From NCBI GenBank assembly GCA_017391185.1, contig JAFOZN010000127.1:1-7337 (forward strand): a stretch of DNA of 7,337 bases, written 5' to 3'. This document shows positions 1 through 5,707 of the stretch, in pieces. Within the stretch, counting starts at the first letter, position 1. Every line of letters starts with the position of its first letter. Source of the stretch: Alistipes sp. Lineage in GTDB: Bacteria > Bacteroidota > Bacteroidia > Bacteroidales > Rikenellaceae. Position numbers and translations under genes: made by a program. The notes beneath the pieces are model-generated. The model was not told the origin of the DNA, searched no databases, and saw only the letters and a program-made list of their open reading frames with translations.

Positions 1-242
1 GCCTCCAACTCATTGGCATCAAGGCTCAAACCCGCCTTCGTACCCTCAATCATTGACGATACGATAACTGATGGTGGAACTCTACGCCAACGCATAAGGA
101 ATAGCTGCAACAGATTGATCTTCACGCCCGACACCAAAGCCGAGAACCACAATCCCACAGGAATAAAATAGAAAATCAGCCATATGGCTACAAGGCACAA
201 CACAGGCACCAAAATAAATATTACACTCTGCATCTCTTCCAT
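1..242 (-). CDS. floA: FloA flotillin-like membrane scaffold protein (N-terminal 80 residues, cut by window edge)
   Basis: This is the start of a flotillin-like protein of the FloA (YqfA) family, a membrane-anchored scaffold that organises functional membrane microdomains. The visible part begins MEEMQSVIFILV, then a hydrophobic hairpin-type membrane segment (about residues 6-40), then the family's characteristic stretch with SALVSGVKINLLQLF, the basic patch MRWRRVPP and the EGTKAGLSLDANELEA region that leads into the PHB/SPFH domain. The gene continues past position 1, so the SPFH domain and the C-terminal coiled coil are not visible. ATG at 242 is the first in frame and gives a normal FloA N-terminus; ATG at 233 (Met4) is a possible alternative. 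No Shine-Dalgarno is visible. It follows the NfeD gene by 21 bp on the same strand, the usual nfeD-floA order, so the two are probably cotranscribed. Identification is by recognised family sequence and is strong. Confidence 0.93.
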   Translation of the reverse strand, partial: MEEMQSVIFILVPVLCLVAIWLIFYFIPVGLWFSALVSGVKINLLQLFLMRWRRVPPSVIVSSMIEGTKAGLSLDANELE

Positions 243-263
243 AACTATATAAATTTTAAGGTT

Positions 264-725
264 TTATTTAGACTTTTTAACTATAACAGTAAAATTCTCG
301 AAGCCCACAACCTCGACTTCCACACGTGGATCAACATAAGAATCCAAAGACTTAGCCTCATAAATCTTCTCGCCGACCTGAATCTTACCCATAGGTGAGA
401 GGCGCGAAAGGGTAGTAGCCTTATCGCCCACCTTGAGCTCATTGGATGGAGTCTCCATACTTGAGCCCTTGATTTCATCCTTAAGGGCAAGACGCTGCCA
501 TGTTTTGGCACGCAAAGAGACAACTACTGCCACCAACGATATAGCCAACACAACCACAAGCGTAATCACTCCGCCAACAAATCCCAATCTATCGAAACCA
601 AGATAGACCGCTATACCATAACTCACAACAGAGAGTGCGGTACCCAATGTCACTCCTGGCAAAAAGACCAATTCCGCCACCAAGAAAAATAGTCCCAGCA
701 ATACAAGCACGATAATCAATCCCAT
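264..725 (-). CDS. NfeD-like short membrane protein, partner of FloA
   Basis: This is a 153-residue NfeD-family protein of the short class, which lacks the N-terminal ClpP-like serine protease domain of long NfeD. Three membrane segments are visible at about residues 2-21, 26-44 and 48-72. A short linker leads to a C-terminal OB-fold domain at about residues 95-152, with the family pattern VGDKATTLSRLSPMGKI, a central YEAKS and the final VEVVGFENFTVIVKK. Short NfeD proteins are typically encoded next to flotillin/stomatin-type genes, and the OB domain is thought to help assemble or regulate the scaffold. That fits here, because floA starts 21 bp downstream. The start at 725 begins directly with the first membrane helix, and no earlier in-frame ATG is needed. 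No clear -7 promoter element was found in the 73 bp upstream, so the gene may be expressed from an unrecognised promoter or by read-through from the gene ending at 799. Confidence 0.9.
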   Translation of the reverse strand: MGLIIVLVLLGLFFLVAELVFLPGVTLGTALSVVSYGIAVYLGFDRLGFVGGVITLVVVLAISLVAVVVSLRAKTWQRLALKDEIKGSSMETPSNELKVGDKATTLSRLSPMGKIQVGEKIYEAKSLDSYVDPRVEVEVVGFENFTVIVKKSK

Positions 726-773
726 AGTTACTATAATATTTATGTTATGTTTGAATTGTAAGTATTAATCACC

Positions 774-793
774 GAATCTTATGGAGAATCTTA
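774..793. repeat. Short direct repeat upstream of the NfeD gene
   Basis: The 8-bp sequence GAATCTTA occurs twice on the plus strand, at 774-781 and 786-793, separated by TGGA, giving a 12-bp repeat period. It lies in the 73-bp gap between the end of the DUF3828-like gene (799) and the start of the NfeD gene (725), about 50-68 bp upstream of the NfeD ATG. A tandem site with roughly one helical turn between copies is the layout many dimeric response regulators bind, so it could be an operator for nfeD-floA. It could also be chance in AT-rich DNA. Nothing else was recognised in this gap. Confidence 0.3.
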
Positions 794-798
794 TTAAA

Positions 799-1650
799 TT
801 AATCCAAATTCAAGTCACAAATGCGGTATTCCCCGTTTTTACGCGTTACAGCTAACTTAACACGAACAATCCCATCACCTGTATTATACCAAGCCGTAAA
901 TAGGTTACTTCCAATAGACTCAACCTTGAGCGAGCCATACCAAAACGCATCAAAATCAGCACAACCAATCAACGGATCAATCGGGTTTGCATCCTCCAGA
1001 AACATTTGTAACATAGTGACATATTTTTTCTGCATATCGGCAGTAAAATATGTTTGGCGCAAACGTACCAAATCCTGCTCAAGAGAAGGAGTCATCATAA
1101 CGTATGGATAGACATACGCTTTGAAGAATGTCTCAACAAACGTATAGGCGTCCTTGTCATCTTTAACATCTACCGCTGAAACGTCAAAGATTTTATTGCC
1201 ATAACCATCTCCTGCATATTCTGGTGTTACATACCCAATACGCGGTTGCCCTTTTGCGTCCTTTACAATCTTTAGAGGAATATGAATACCAACGCTGTCC
1301 ATCTCGCCCCACTGGTACGAAACCATATACCAACCGTCTTCCAAATGCCTACATCGAAGGCTTTGTCTGCCATAGGCTGATACATCTTGTGCGCGCAGTA
1401 ACGGATTAGCACCTGTTGCACATACCAAACGTCCCATTTTCGCTTGCATCTCCTTCGTAAGGAACTGTTGCACCAGGGTTTCCGTCATTTCATTGTCTCC
1501 CTCTTCTATTGCCTCCATATAGCGCACATAGAAATGTTTTATCTTTTCGATATCAGAGGCTGGCTGTGCAAATGACATTTCAGCAAACATCAACACCCCT
1601 AATATAGCGATAAGCATCCTAAATATAGTGTTATATTTGTTTATCTTCAT
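799..1650 (-). CDS. Secreted protein with two tandem DUF3828-like domains, function unknown
   Basis: This is a 283-residue exported protein of unknown function. Residues 1-28 form a signal peptide: basic MKINK start, hydrophobic core around IFRMLIAILGVLMF, and a likely signal peptidase I site SFA|QPAS. The mature part is an internal duplication. Repeat 1 (about 33-145) and repeat 2 (about 169-283) share, in the same order, an N-terminal helix with aromatic residues (HFYVRYM / TFFKAYVYPY), FLTKEMQAKM versus YFTADMQKKY, GANPLLRAQD versus EDANPIDPLIG, a central aromatic strand, and a final strand pair (PLKIVKDAKGQPRIGYV versus VKLAVTRKNGEYRICDL). Each repeat resembles DUF3828, a small secreted Bacteroidetes/Proteobacteria fold. 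I prefer ATG 1650: AAGGTG lies 6 nt upstream, and the longer reading from 1701 would put 17 charged residues before the signal peptide and leave almost no 5' leader. ATG 1653 is nearly equivalent. The gene has its own likely promoter and need not belong to the operon upstream. Confidence 0.85.
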   Translation of the reverse strand: MKINKYNTIFRMLIAILGVLMFAEMSFAQPASDIEKIKHFYVRYMEAIEEGDNEMTETLVQQFLTKEMQAKMGRLVCATGANPLLRAQDVSAYGRQSLRCRHLEDGWYMVSYQWGEMDSVGIHIPLKIVKDAKGQPRIGYVTPEYAGDGYGNKIFDVSAVDVKDDKDAYTFVETFFKAYVYPYVMMTPSLEQDLVRLRQTYFTADMQKKYVTMLQMFLEDANPIDPLIGCADFDAFWYGSLKVESIGSNLFTAWYNTGDGIVRVKLAVTRKNGEYRICDLNLD

Positions 1651-1656
1651 CATATA

Positions 1657-1662
1657 CACCTT
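1657..1662 (-). promoter_or_regulatory. Shine-Dalgarno-like AAGGTG fixing the start at 1650
   Basis: The mRNA reads AAGGTG, then TAT, then ATGATG. The spacing is 3 nt to the ATG at 1653 and 6 nt to the ATG at 1650. A purine-rich site at this distance is unusual in this window, where most starts lack one, and it argues for one of the two tandem ATGs over the upstream in-frame ATG at 1701. Confidence 0.5.
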
Positions 1663-1715
1663 ACACTCTGCCTTGTTTCTATATACACTTCCTCTCCACA
1701 TGTCACTTTGGACAA

Positions 1716-1723
1716 GAAAGATA
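1716..1723 (-). promoter_or_regulatory. Probable -7 promoter element for the DUF3828-like gene
   Basis: The minus strand reads TATCTTTC, seven of eight matches to the Bacteroidetes primary sigma factor -7 consensus TAnnTTTG. A -33 box would be expected at about 1743-1748, where only T-rich sequence is present, so the upstream half is weak. A start a few bases downstream gives a leader of roughly 55-60 nt to the ATG at 1650. This placement also makes the ATG at 1701 an unlikely start, as its leader would be under about 10 nt. Confidence 0.45.
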
Positions 1724-1729
1724 CATTTT

Positions 1730-1745
1730 TATTTTATATAAAATA
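1730..1745. repeat. Perfect 16-bp AT-only palindrome next to the promoter
   Basis: TATTTTATATAAAATA is a perfect inverted repeat without a loop. It lies 6 bp upstream of the -7-like element at 1716-1723, so it would cover the spacer and -33 region of that promoter. It could be a repressor site, or simply a low-complexity AT-rich promoter stretch. Base composition alone makes AT palindromes fairly common. Confidence 0.35.
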
Positions 1746-1766
1746 GTATTTCCAGGCATTCACTCC

Positions 1767-1779
1767 GCGAATAGTTCGC
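1767..1779 (-). terminator. Small hairpin after the SPOR gene, possible weak terminator
   Basis: The transcript of the SPOR-domain gene (stop at 1812) enters GCGAA-CTA-TTCGC 32 nt after its stop codon: a perfect 5-bp stem with a 3-nt loop, flanked by a further GGC/GCC pairing possibility. No U-tract follows directly; the T-rich run comes about 20 nt later. It may mark the end of the three-gene unit, but it is not a classical intrinsic terminator. Confidence 0.25.
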
Positions 1780-1811
1780 CACCTTACCATCCGACAAGGG
1801 CAAACAGGACA

Positions 1812-3374
1812 CTACGCCTCTTCGTCCTCCTCGTTTTCCTCATCCGATTCGGGCTTAAGCTCCACAACCTTGACATCAAGTGACTCATTACACTTAGCGA
1901 TAGCTTGCGCCAAACGCTCTGCGATAGCCTTACTATCGAATATTCCCACAATAAACGACTCCTCAGCAATCTTGGTAATCTGACTCTCTGCTGCCATAGT
2001 CTCGATAACTTCATGAATCATATCATCCAATTCGCCACCCTTAATCTCGATACGATATGTGATAGGCTCTCCACCATTTACATCCGATAGATTAGTCTTG
2101 CGGCCATCACACCACTCGACAATCTCAGGGTTGCGGAAACCCTTCTTTTTCATAATCTCGACAGCCTTCTCCGCCTCGGCACGAGTCTTCAGACCTCCAG
2201 CATAATAACTAAAACGACCATCTTCCAGAGTCTCGATAGCAAGAGGTGATGCTCCGCGGAAAATATTCACTGCCTGCTTGTATTTATATGTACCGAGCAG
2301 AATACGATATATCGTACCATACTCATACACAACACACTCTGGAATAGGATTTTGCGCATTGTATGGACTACGAGACGAAAATTCGATAGGAGCGTAATCG
2401 ACAAACGAGCGGCGTTCGAAATCAATCTTCGGCATACGATAATCGACCTTACGCACTACACGAGCCGCAGCCGAGAGCGAATCCATAGCCGAGGTGAGGT
2501 TCAACAACTTTGCCACATACATCTCATAATTCAGAGCGATAGGCTTCTGCAAACAATAATCCGCCACAGACTCCGACACACAATTATCTATCGAATTGAG
2601 TTTTTCTTGACGAGCCTCCGTCATCTGATTCTCTACGAGCTGCAAAATATCCTCTCGTCCCTCTTTCTCCAAGAAATAGGAGTAGACATAAACCTTCTGA
2701 TCATAAATCTCGGCCCAAAGTTTTTGTAGCTGGCGATTCAAAATCATATTCTCATCCATCACACCAGCCATATCGGCATATACCGACTCTGCCTCCGCCT
2801 CACTCTGTGCCACAAGATACTTGTCATAGAGTGTCTTTATCTTGAGATAGTTTGCCGTATAATTTTGAGCATATTCGTAGGCGGTCTTCTCTTTGGAGTG
2901 CACCTCCATAAGCATCTTATAATCCTCTGGCTCGAAACTCTTTACGAAGTATGCGTTATTATATATCGACTTGGAGCCTTGTGCGCTCTGAGCATCCCCG
3001 ATATTACCCATAGACTTTAGGACATGATTCTGCTCGATAGCATTAATCTGATCTATGAGTTTCATCTTCTCTGCTCGAGCTGCATATATAGCACTCTCAG
3101 CATCTGAAAGGATAACGAGTAACGAATCCGCCCTCTGTTGAGTGAGCGAATCACGAAGTTCTGCATTTTTACTCAGCGAGGAACGCACACCACGCATAAC
3201 ACCCATCAGCGAATCGGTACGACTGCGTAGTCCTTCATCCTTTTTAAGCAGAGTCATATACTCTTTATTTTCCTCAAGTCCCGCTACGCGAGCTGTAACA
3301 TTTTGTGCCGACACACCGACCGTGCCGACAAAGAATAAGAATAGGGCAGTAGTTATAAATTTTACTCTTATCAT
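1812..3374 (-). CDS. Secreted coiled-coil protein with two C-terminal SPOR-like domains
   Basis: This is a 520-residue exported protein. The N-terminus MIRVKFITTALFLFFVG... is a signal peptide with probable cleavage at VSA|QN (about residue 23). Residues ~30-300 are mostly charged helix with coiled-coil character and no recognised domain. The C-terminal third holds two SPOR-like units: the first at about 353-421 (YRILLGTYKYKQAV, SYYAGGLKTRAEAEKAVEIMKKKGF, IVEW) and a more diverged second at about 438-505 (TYRIEIKGGELDD, SFIVGIFDSKAIAERLAQAI, VKVVEL). SPOR domains bind denuded peptidoglycan glycan strands, so a periplasmic cell-wall contact is likely. The last 13 residues are almost all acidic. 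The start at 3374 is chosen because its ATG overlaps the trkH TGA (ATGA), the classic coupling arrangement; ATG 3383 would add MVE and overlap 13 bp. It is the last gene of the sensor-trkH unit. Function beyond wall binding is unknown. Confidence 0.88.
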   Translation of the reverse strand: MIRVKFITTALFLFFVGTVGVSAQNVTARVAGLEENKEYMTLLKKDEGLRSRTDSLMGVMRGVRSSLSKNAELRDSLTQQRADSLLVILSDAESAIYAARAEKMKLIDQINAIEQNHVLKSMGNIGDAQSAQGSKSIYNNAYFVKSFEPEDYKMLMEVHSKEKTAYEYAQNYTANYLKIKTLYDKYLVAQSEAEAESVYADMAGVMDENMILNRQLQKLWAEIYDQKVYVYSYFLEKEGREDILQLVENQMTEARQEKLNSIDNCVSESVADYCLQKPIALNYEMYVAKLLNLTSAMDSLSAAARVVRKVDYRMPKIDFERRSFVDYAPIEFSSRSPYNAQNPIPECVVYEYGTIYRILLGTYKYKQAVNIFRGASPLAIETLEDGRFSYYAGGLKTRAEAEKAVEIMKKKGFRNPEIVEWCDGRKTNLSDVNGGEPITYRIEIKGGELDDMIHEVIETMAAESQITKIAEESFIVGIFDSKAIAERLAQAIAKCNESLDVKVVELKPESDEENEEDEEA

Positions 3375-4816
3375 CTCCACCATCTAATAAAAAAGAGTTG
3401 TATCAATCCAAATATTTCCAAACGTCCAAACAACATTATGAACGAGAGATTCAATCTAACAATCACAGGCAAAGCCGAATAGTTATCCAACGTACCGACA
3501 TCGCCAAAACCAGGGCCGACATTGCTTGCACAAGCCAACGAAGCCGAAAAACCTGTCAGCATATCACACCCAAAGAGCGTATTGACAAATGTACCAAACA
3601 AAATCAATAGCATAAAGGCAACGATATATACCATCACCGTATTGAGCATATCCTGATCCTGCGCCACGCCGTCAATCTTGGTACGGAAAATAGCATTAGG
3701 GTGTTGTTGAGAGCGTAATTTATTACGCAACATCTTTAGTGCAAGCACTATACGATCTATCTTTAAACCTCCCACAGTAGATCCCGCACACGCAAGGCCT
3801 ATAGAGCAGATTATAAGAATCAATATCGCAAACGAAGTCCAAACATTACAATCCGCCGTAGCAAAGCCCGTAGTCGTTGTAAACGAAACGACTTGGAACA
3901 ACGAGTGACGCAACGAGGAGAGTATGGTAGGGTAAACATCTGCCATCCACAAACTCAACGCAATAAAGAGCGCTGCTACTCCCATCAAGGTAAAGTATGT
4001 ACGTGGAATCTCCGATCGGAAAATATTGTTTGGTTTACGAGCAATCGTGCCATATATCAAGCCGAAATGAATACCCGAAATAGCCATTGCACACATCAAG
4101 ATAGTCTCAATAGTCACCGAATCAAAATACCCAATACTCAGATTCTTGGTACTAAATCCACACGTGCCACAAGCAGACATAGCATGACACACAGCATCAA
4201 ACCAACACATACCGCCCAATTTCAGCGCAACGGTGGTCAAAAGCGTCATACCAACATACACCGAGAGGATAATTCTCACCAAAGTCTGAGTACGATAATT
4301 AAAATTATCCTTGGCCAACGATGAAAGCTCCACATTGGAGAGCATCATATTACTCTTACCAATCGAAGGCAGAATCACCAATGCAAACATTACTACACCG
4401 ATACCTCCGATCCAACATGTGGACATACGCCAAAAGAGCAATCCTCGTGGCAAGGCCTCAATATCGTTCAAAATCGAGGCGCAAGTAGTAGTAAAGCCCG
4501 AAACACTCTCAAACCATGCATTGATTATGGAGAACTCTCCGCCCCACATCAAATATGGGAACATACCAACGATACTTGAAACAATCCACGATCCTACCAC
4601 GATACAATAACCCTCCTTCTGAGAAATACGATCTGTACGTGGTACAAAAATCAGAGGGAAAGCTCCCAACAACAACGTCAGCAACGAAGACATCACAAGC
4701 GGAGCATACGAAGAATCAACATTACTGAGATAGGAGATACCTGCCGACACCAACATAAATGCCGCCAAGACCAACTCTACAATGCCGATATATCTTATGA
4801 CTACGCTATATCTCAT
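3371..4816 (-). CDS. trkH: TrkH-family potassium uptake protein with an unusual first filter residue
   Basis: This is a 481-residue integral membrane subunit of Trk-type K+ uptake, near normal family length. The four membrane-pore-membrane repeats are visible. Pore loops: P1 SVSGFTTTCASIL (filter position Cys112), P2 HAMSACGTCGFSTKN (Gly220), P3 VVSFTTTTGFATADC (Gly317), P4 ACASNVGPGFGDVG (Gly434). Other family marks are WIGGIGVVMFALVILP after P1, the AGSTVGGLKIDR gating loop of repeat 3 (about 344-355), and the conserved Arg465 in FIMLFGRLEIFG of the last helix. The usual P1 glycine is replaced by cysteine (codon TGC at 4481-4483, one base from GGC), and P2 has CGTC. The protein contains 13 cysteines. 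There is no frameshift, and all other key motifs are intact, so it is probably functional. TrkA, the NAD/ATP-binding gating subunit, is not adjacent. The gene starts 7 bp after the HAMP protein gene and overlaps the SPOR gene by 4 bp. Symbol is by family; ion selectivity is not certain given the filter. Confidence 0.93.
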   Translation of the reverse strand: MRYSVVIRYIGIVELVLAAFMLVSAGISYLSNVDSSYAPLVMSSLLTLLLGAFPLIFVPRTDRISQKEGYCIVVGSWIVSSIVGMFPYLMWGGEFSIINAWFESVSGFTTTCASILNDIEALPRGLLFWRMSTCWIGGIGVVMFALVILPSIGKSNMMLSNVELSSLAKDNFNYRTQTLVRIILSVYVGMTLLTTVALKLGGMCWFDAVCHAMSACGTCGFSTKNLSIGYFDSVTIETILMCAMAISGIHFGLIYGTIARKPNNIFRSEIPRTYFTLMGVAALFIALSLWMADVYPTILSSLRHSLFQVVSFTTTTGFATADCNVWTSFAILILIICSIGLACAGSTVGGLKIDRIVLALKMLRNKLRSQQHPNAIFRTKIDGVAQDQDMLNTVMVYIVAFMLLILFGTFVNTLFGCDMLTGFSASLACASNVGPGFGDVGTLDNYSALPVIVRLNLSFIMLFGRLEIFGLIQLFFIRWWR

Positions 4817-4823
4817 AAAAGGA

Positions 4824-5624
4824 TTACTTCTGCATCTTTGGAGTATTAATTACTGATGCTATCTTCTCTTTGAGTTCTTGCAACTCATCCCTACACTCCG
4901 ACTTAACCGTAAACGGAAGTTTATATCTGATCCAATCTCCGAGGCTCTTATTCATCTCCACGATAGGCTTAAGAGCATAGATCATAATGAAATAGAAGAA
5001 CATCAGAAGGATGACAATCATCACCACCAACGATATAAACACAGGGGTAACTGCACGATAAGCATTGCGTCCCAGACGCTCGGCACGAGGCGAGAGCGAG
5101 CTCTGGGCATGTGACATAACTCGCATGATGGAACTACTCGCAGCATTATATGCAGGCAGATAGCGGCGATCATACCACGTACGGCCATCAAAAGACAACG
5201 CCCCGCCCGACATATTATCGAGCTTGAGCAGATTCTCGATACGGCGATTCTTACGCAAATCGTCCACCACATCCCTTAATTGAGATGCTACCATCTGCAA
5301 AGAATCGAAGAGTGGAGCAGCCGATTTGGTCGCTTCACTCTGAGCTTGTGCGATCTTCGAAGAGAAGTTTTCGTAACAAACTCGACAAGAGTCGGTGTAC
5401 ATACTATCGCGGAAAACGGCGTAATTTATCACCGCACGATCATATTCACGAATCGCATCAAGCAGATTTTCCGACAATTCTATACTACGGCGATTACTCG
5501 AAAGGATAGAGTCGATATCGCCACTCATATTGTTAAGTTCAAACAGAGAAACCAAACCCGAGAAAAAGAGCAGTACTACGATGCTCAAAAAACCTACGGT
5601 GACTCTCTTGCGAATACCTGTCAT
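4824..5624 (-). CDS. Membrane sensor-like protein: periplasmic helical domain plus HAMP-like segment, no output domain
   Basis: This 266-residue protein has the front half of a chemoreceptor or sensor kinase and nothing after it. TM1 is at about residues 8-28 following the basic MTGIRKRV. A periplasmic, mostly helical region spans about 30-190, of four-helix-bundle (4HB_MCP-like) character, with SIELSENLLDAIREYDRAVINYAVFRD near its start and a CRVC pair at Cys80/Cys83. TM2 is at about 193-217. A HAMP-like segment (about 218-262) shows the LKPIVEMN first helix, a connector, and RDELQELKEKIASV as second helix. The protein then ends after TPKMQK. No kinase, methyl-accepting or cyclase domain is encoded, and the stop lies 7 bp before trkH, so there is no hidden downstream fragment. 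It is the first gene of the unit with trkH and the SPOR gene. It might relay an envelope signal to TrkH by direct contact; that is inference. The 4HB assignment is from sequence pattern only. Confidence 0.82.
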   Translation of the reverse strand: MTGIRKRVTVGFLSIVVLLFFSGLVSLFELNNMSGDIDSILSSNRRSIELSENLLDAIREYDRAVINYAVFRDSMYTDSCRVCYENFSSKIAQAQSEATKSAAPLFDSLQMVASQLRDVVDDLRKNRRIENLLKLDNMSGGALSFDGRTWYDRRYLPAYNAASSSIMRVMSHAQSSLSPRAERLGRNAYRAVTPVFISLVVMIVILLMFFYFIMIYALKPIVEMNKSLGDWIRYKLPFTVKSECRDELQELKEKIASVINTPKMQK

Positions 5625-5651
5625 AATCTTTACAATCTGTTGCTAATTATG

Positions 5652-5659
5652 CAAAGATA
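5652..5659 (-). promoter_or_regulatory. -7 promoter element of the sensor-trkH-SPOR unit
   Basis: The minus strand reads TATCTTTG, an exact match to the Bacteroidetes -7 consensus TAnnTTTG. A clear TTTG -33 box is not present; the region about 20 bp upstream reads GTTATG. Transcription starting a few bases downstream would leave a leader of about 20-25 nt before the ATG at 5624. This makes the three-gene unit independent of mtaB, whose stop lies only 83 bp upstream. Confidence 0.65.
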
Positions 5660-5687
5660 GCAATATTTTTTAAACATAACACCTCTT

Positions 5688-5703
5688 TTTAGCTAAAGCT
5701 AAA
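5688..5703 (-). terminator. Inverted repeat just after mtaB, possible weak terminator
   Basis: Starting 4 nt after the mtaB stop codon, the transcript contains TTTAGCT-TT-AGCTAAA, a perfect 7-bp inverted repeat (6 bp with a 4-nt loop when folded). It is AT-rich and is followed by AAAGAGG, not a U-tract, so it lacks the second half of an intrinsic terminator. It also equals a 6-bp AGCTAA tandem repeat, which may be its real origin. Confidence 0.3.
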
Positions 5704-5707
5704 GATT

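Noticed and set aside
1651..1701. Upstream ATG at 1701 as start of the DUF3828-like protein
   Set aside because: It adds 17 mostly charged or polar residues before a normal signal peptide, would leave almost no leader after the likely promoter, and lacks the AAGGTG site that precedes the ATGs at 1653/1650.
2352..2729. 125-residue plus-strand open frame antisense to the SPOR gene
   Set aside because: Rich in Arg, His and Ile without domain features, and lies wholly inside a well-supported coding gene; other plus-strand open frames inside 800-7003 were rejected for the same reason.
3893..4324. 143-residue plus-strand open frame antisense to trkH
   Set aside because: Composition is dominated by Gln, Thr, His, Asn and Arg with no hydrophobic core, as expected from the complement of a membrane protein gene; it resembles no family and the opposite strand is clearly coding.
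5376..5387. CRVC in the sensor-like protein as a c-type heme attachment site
   Set aside because: Heme c sites need CxxCH; here the residue after the second Cys is Tyr.
4824..5624. The HAMP protein as a pseudogene of a histidine kinase
   Set aside because: The frame is intact, it ends just after the HAMP-like helix, and trkH starts 7 bp later; there is no degraded kinase sequence in any frame between them.
5688..5703. A strong intrinsic terminator after mtaB
   Set aside because: The inverted repeat is AT-rich and no U-tract follows on the transcribed strand, so it is listed only as a weak candidate.
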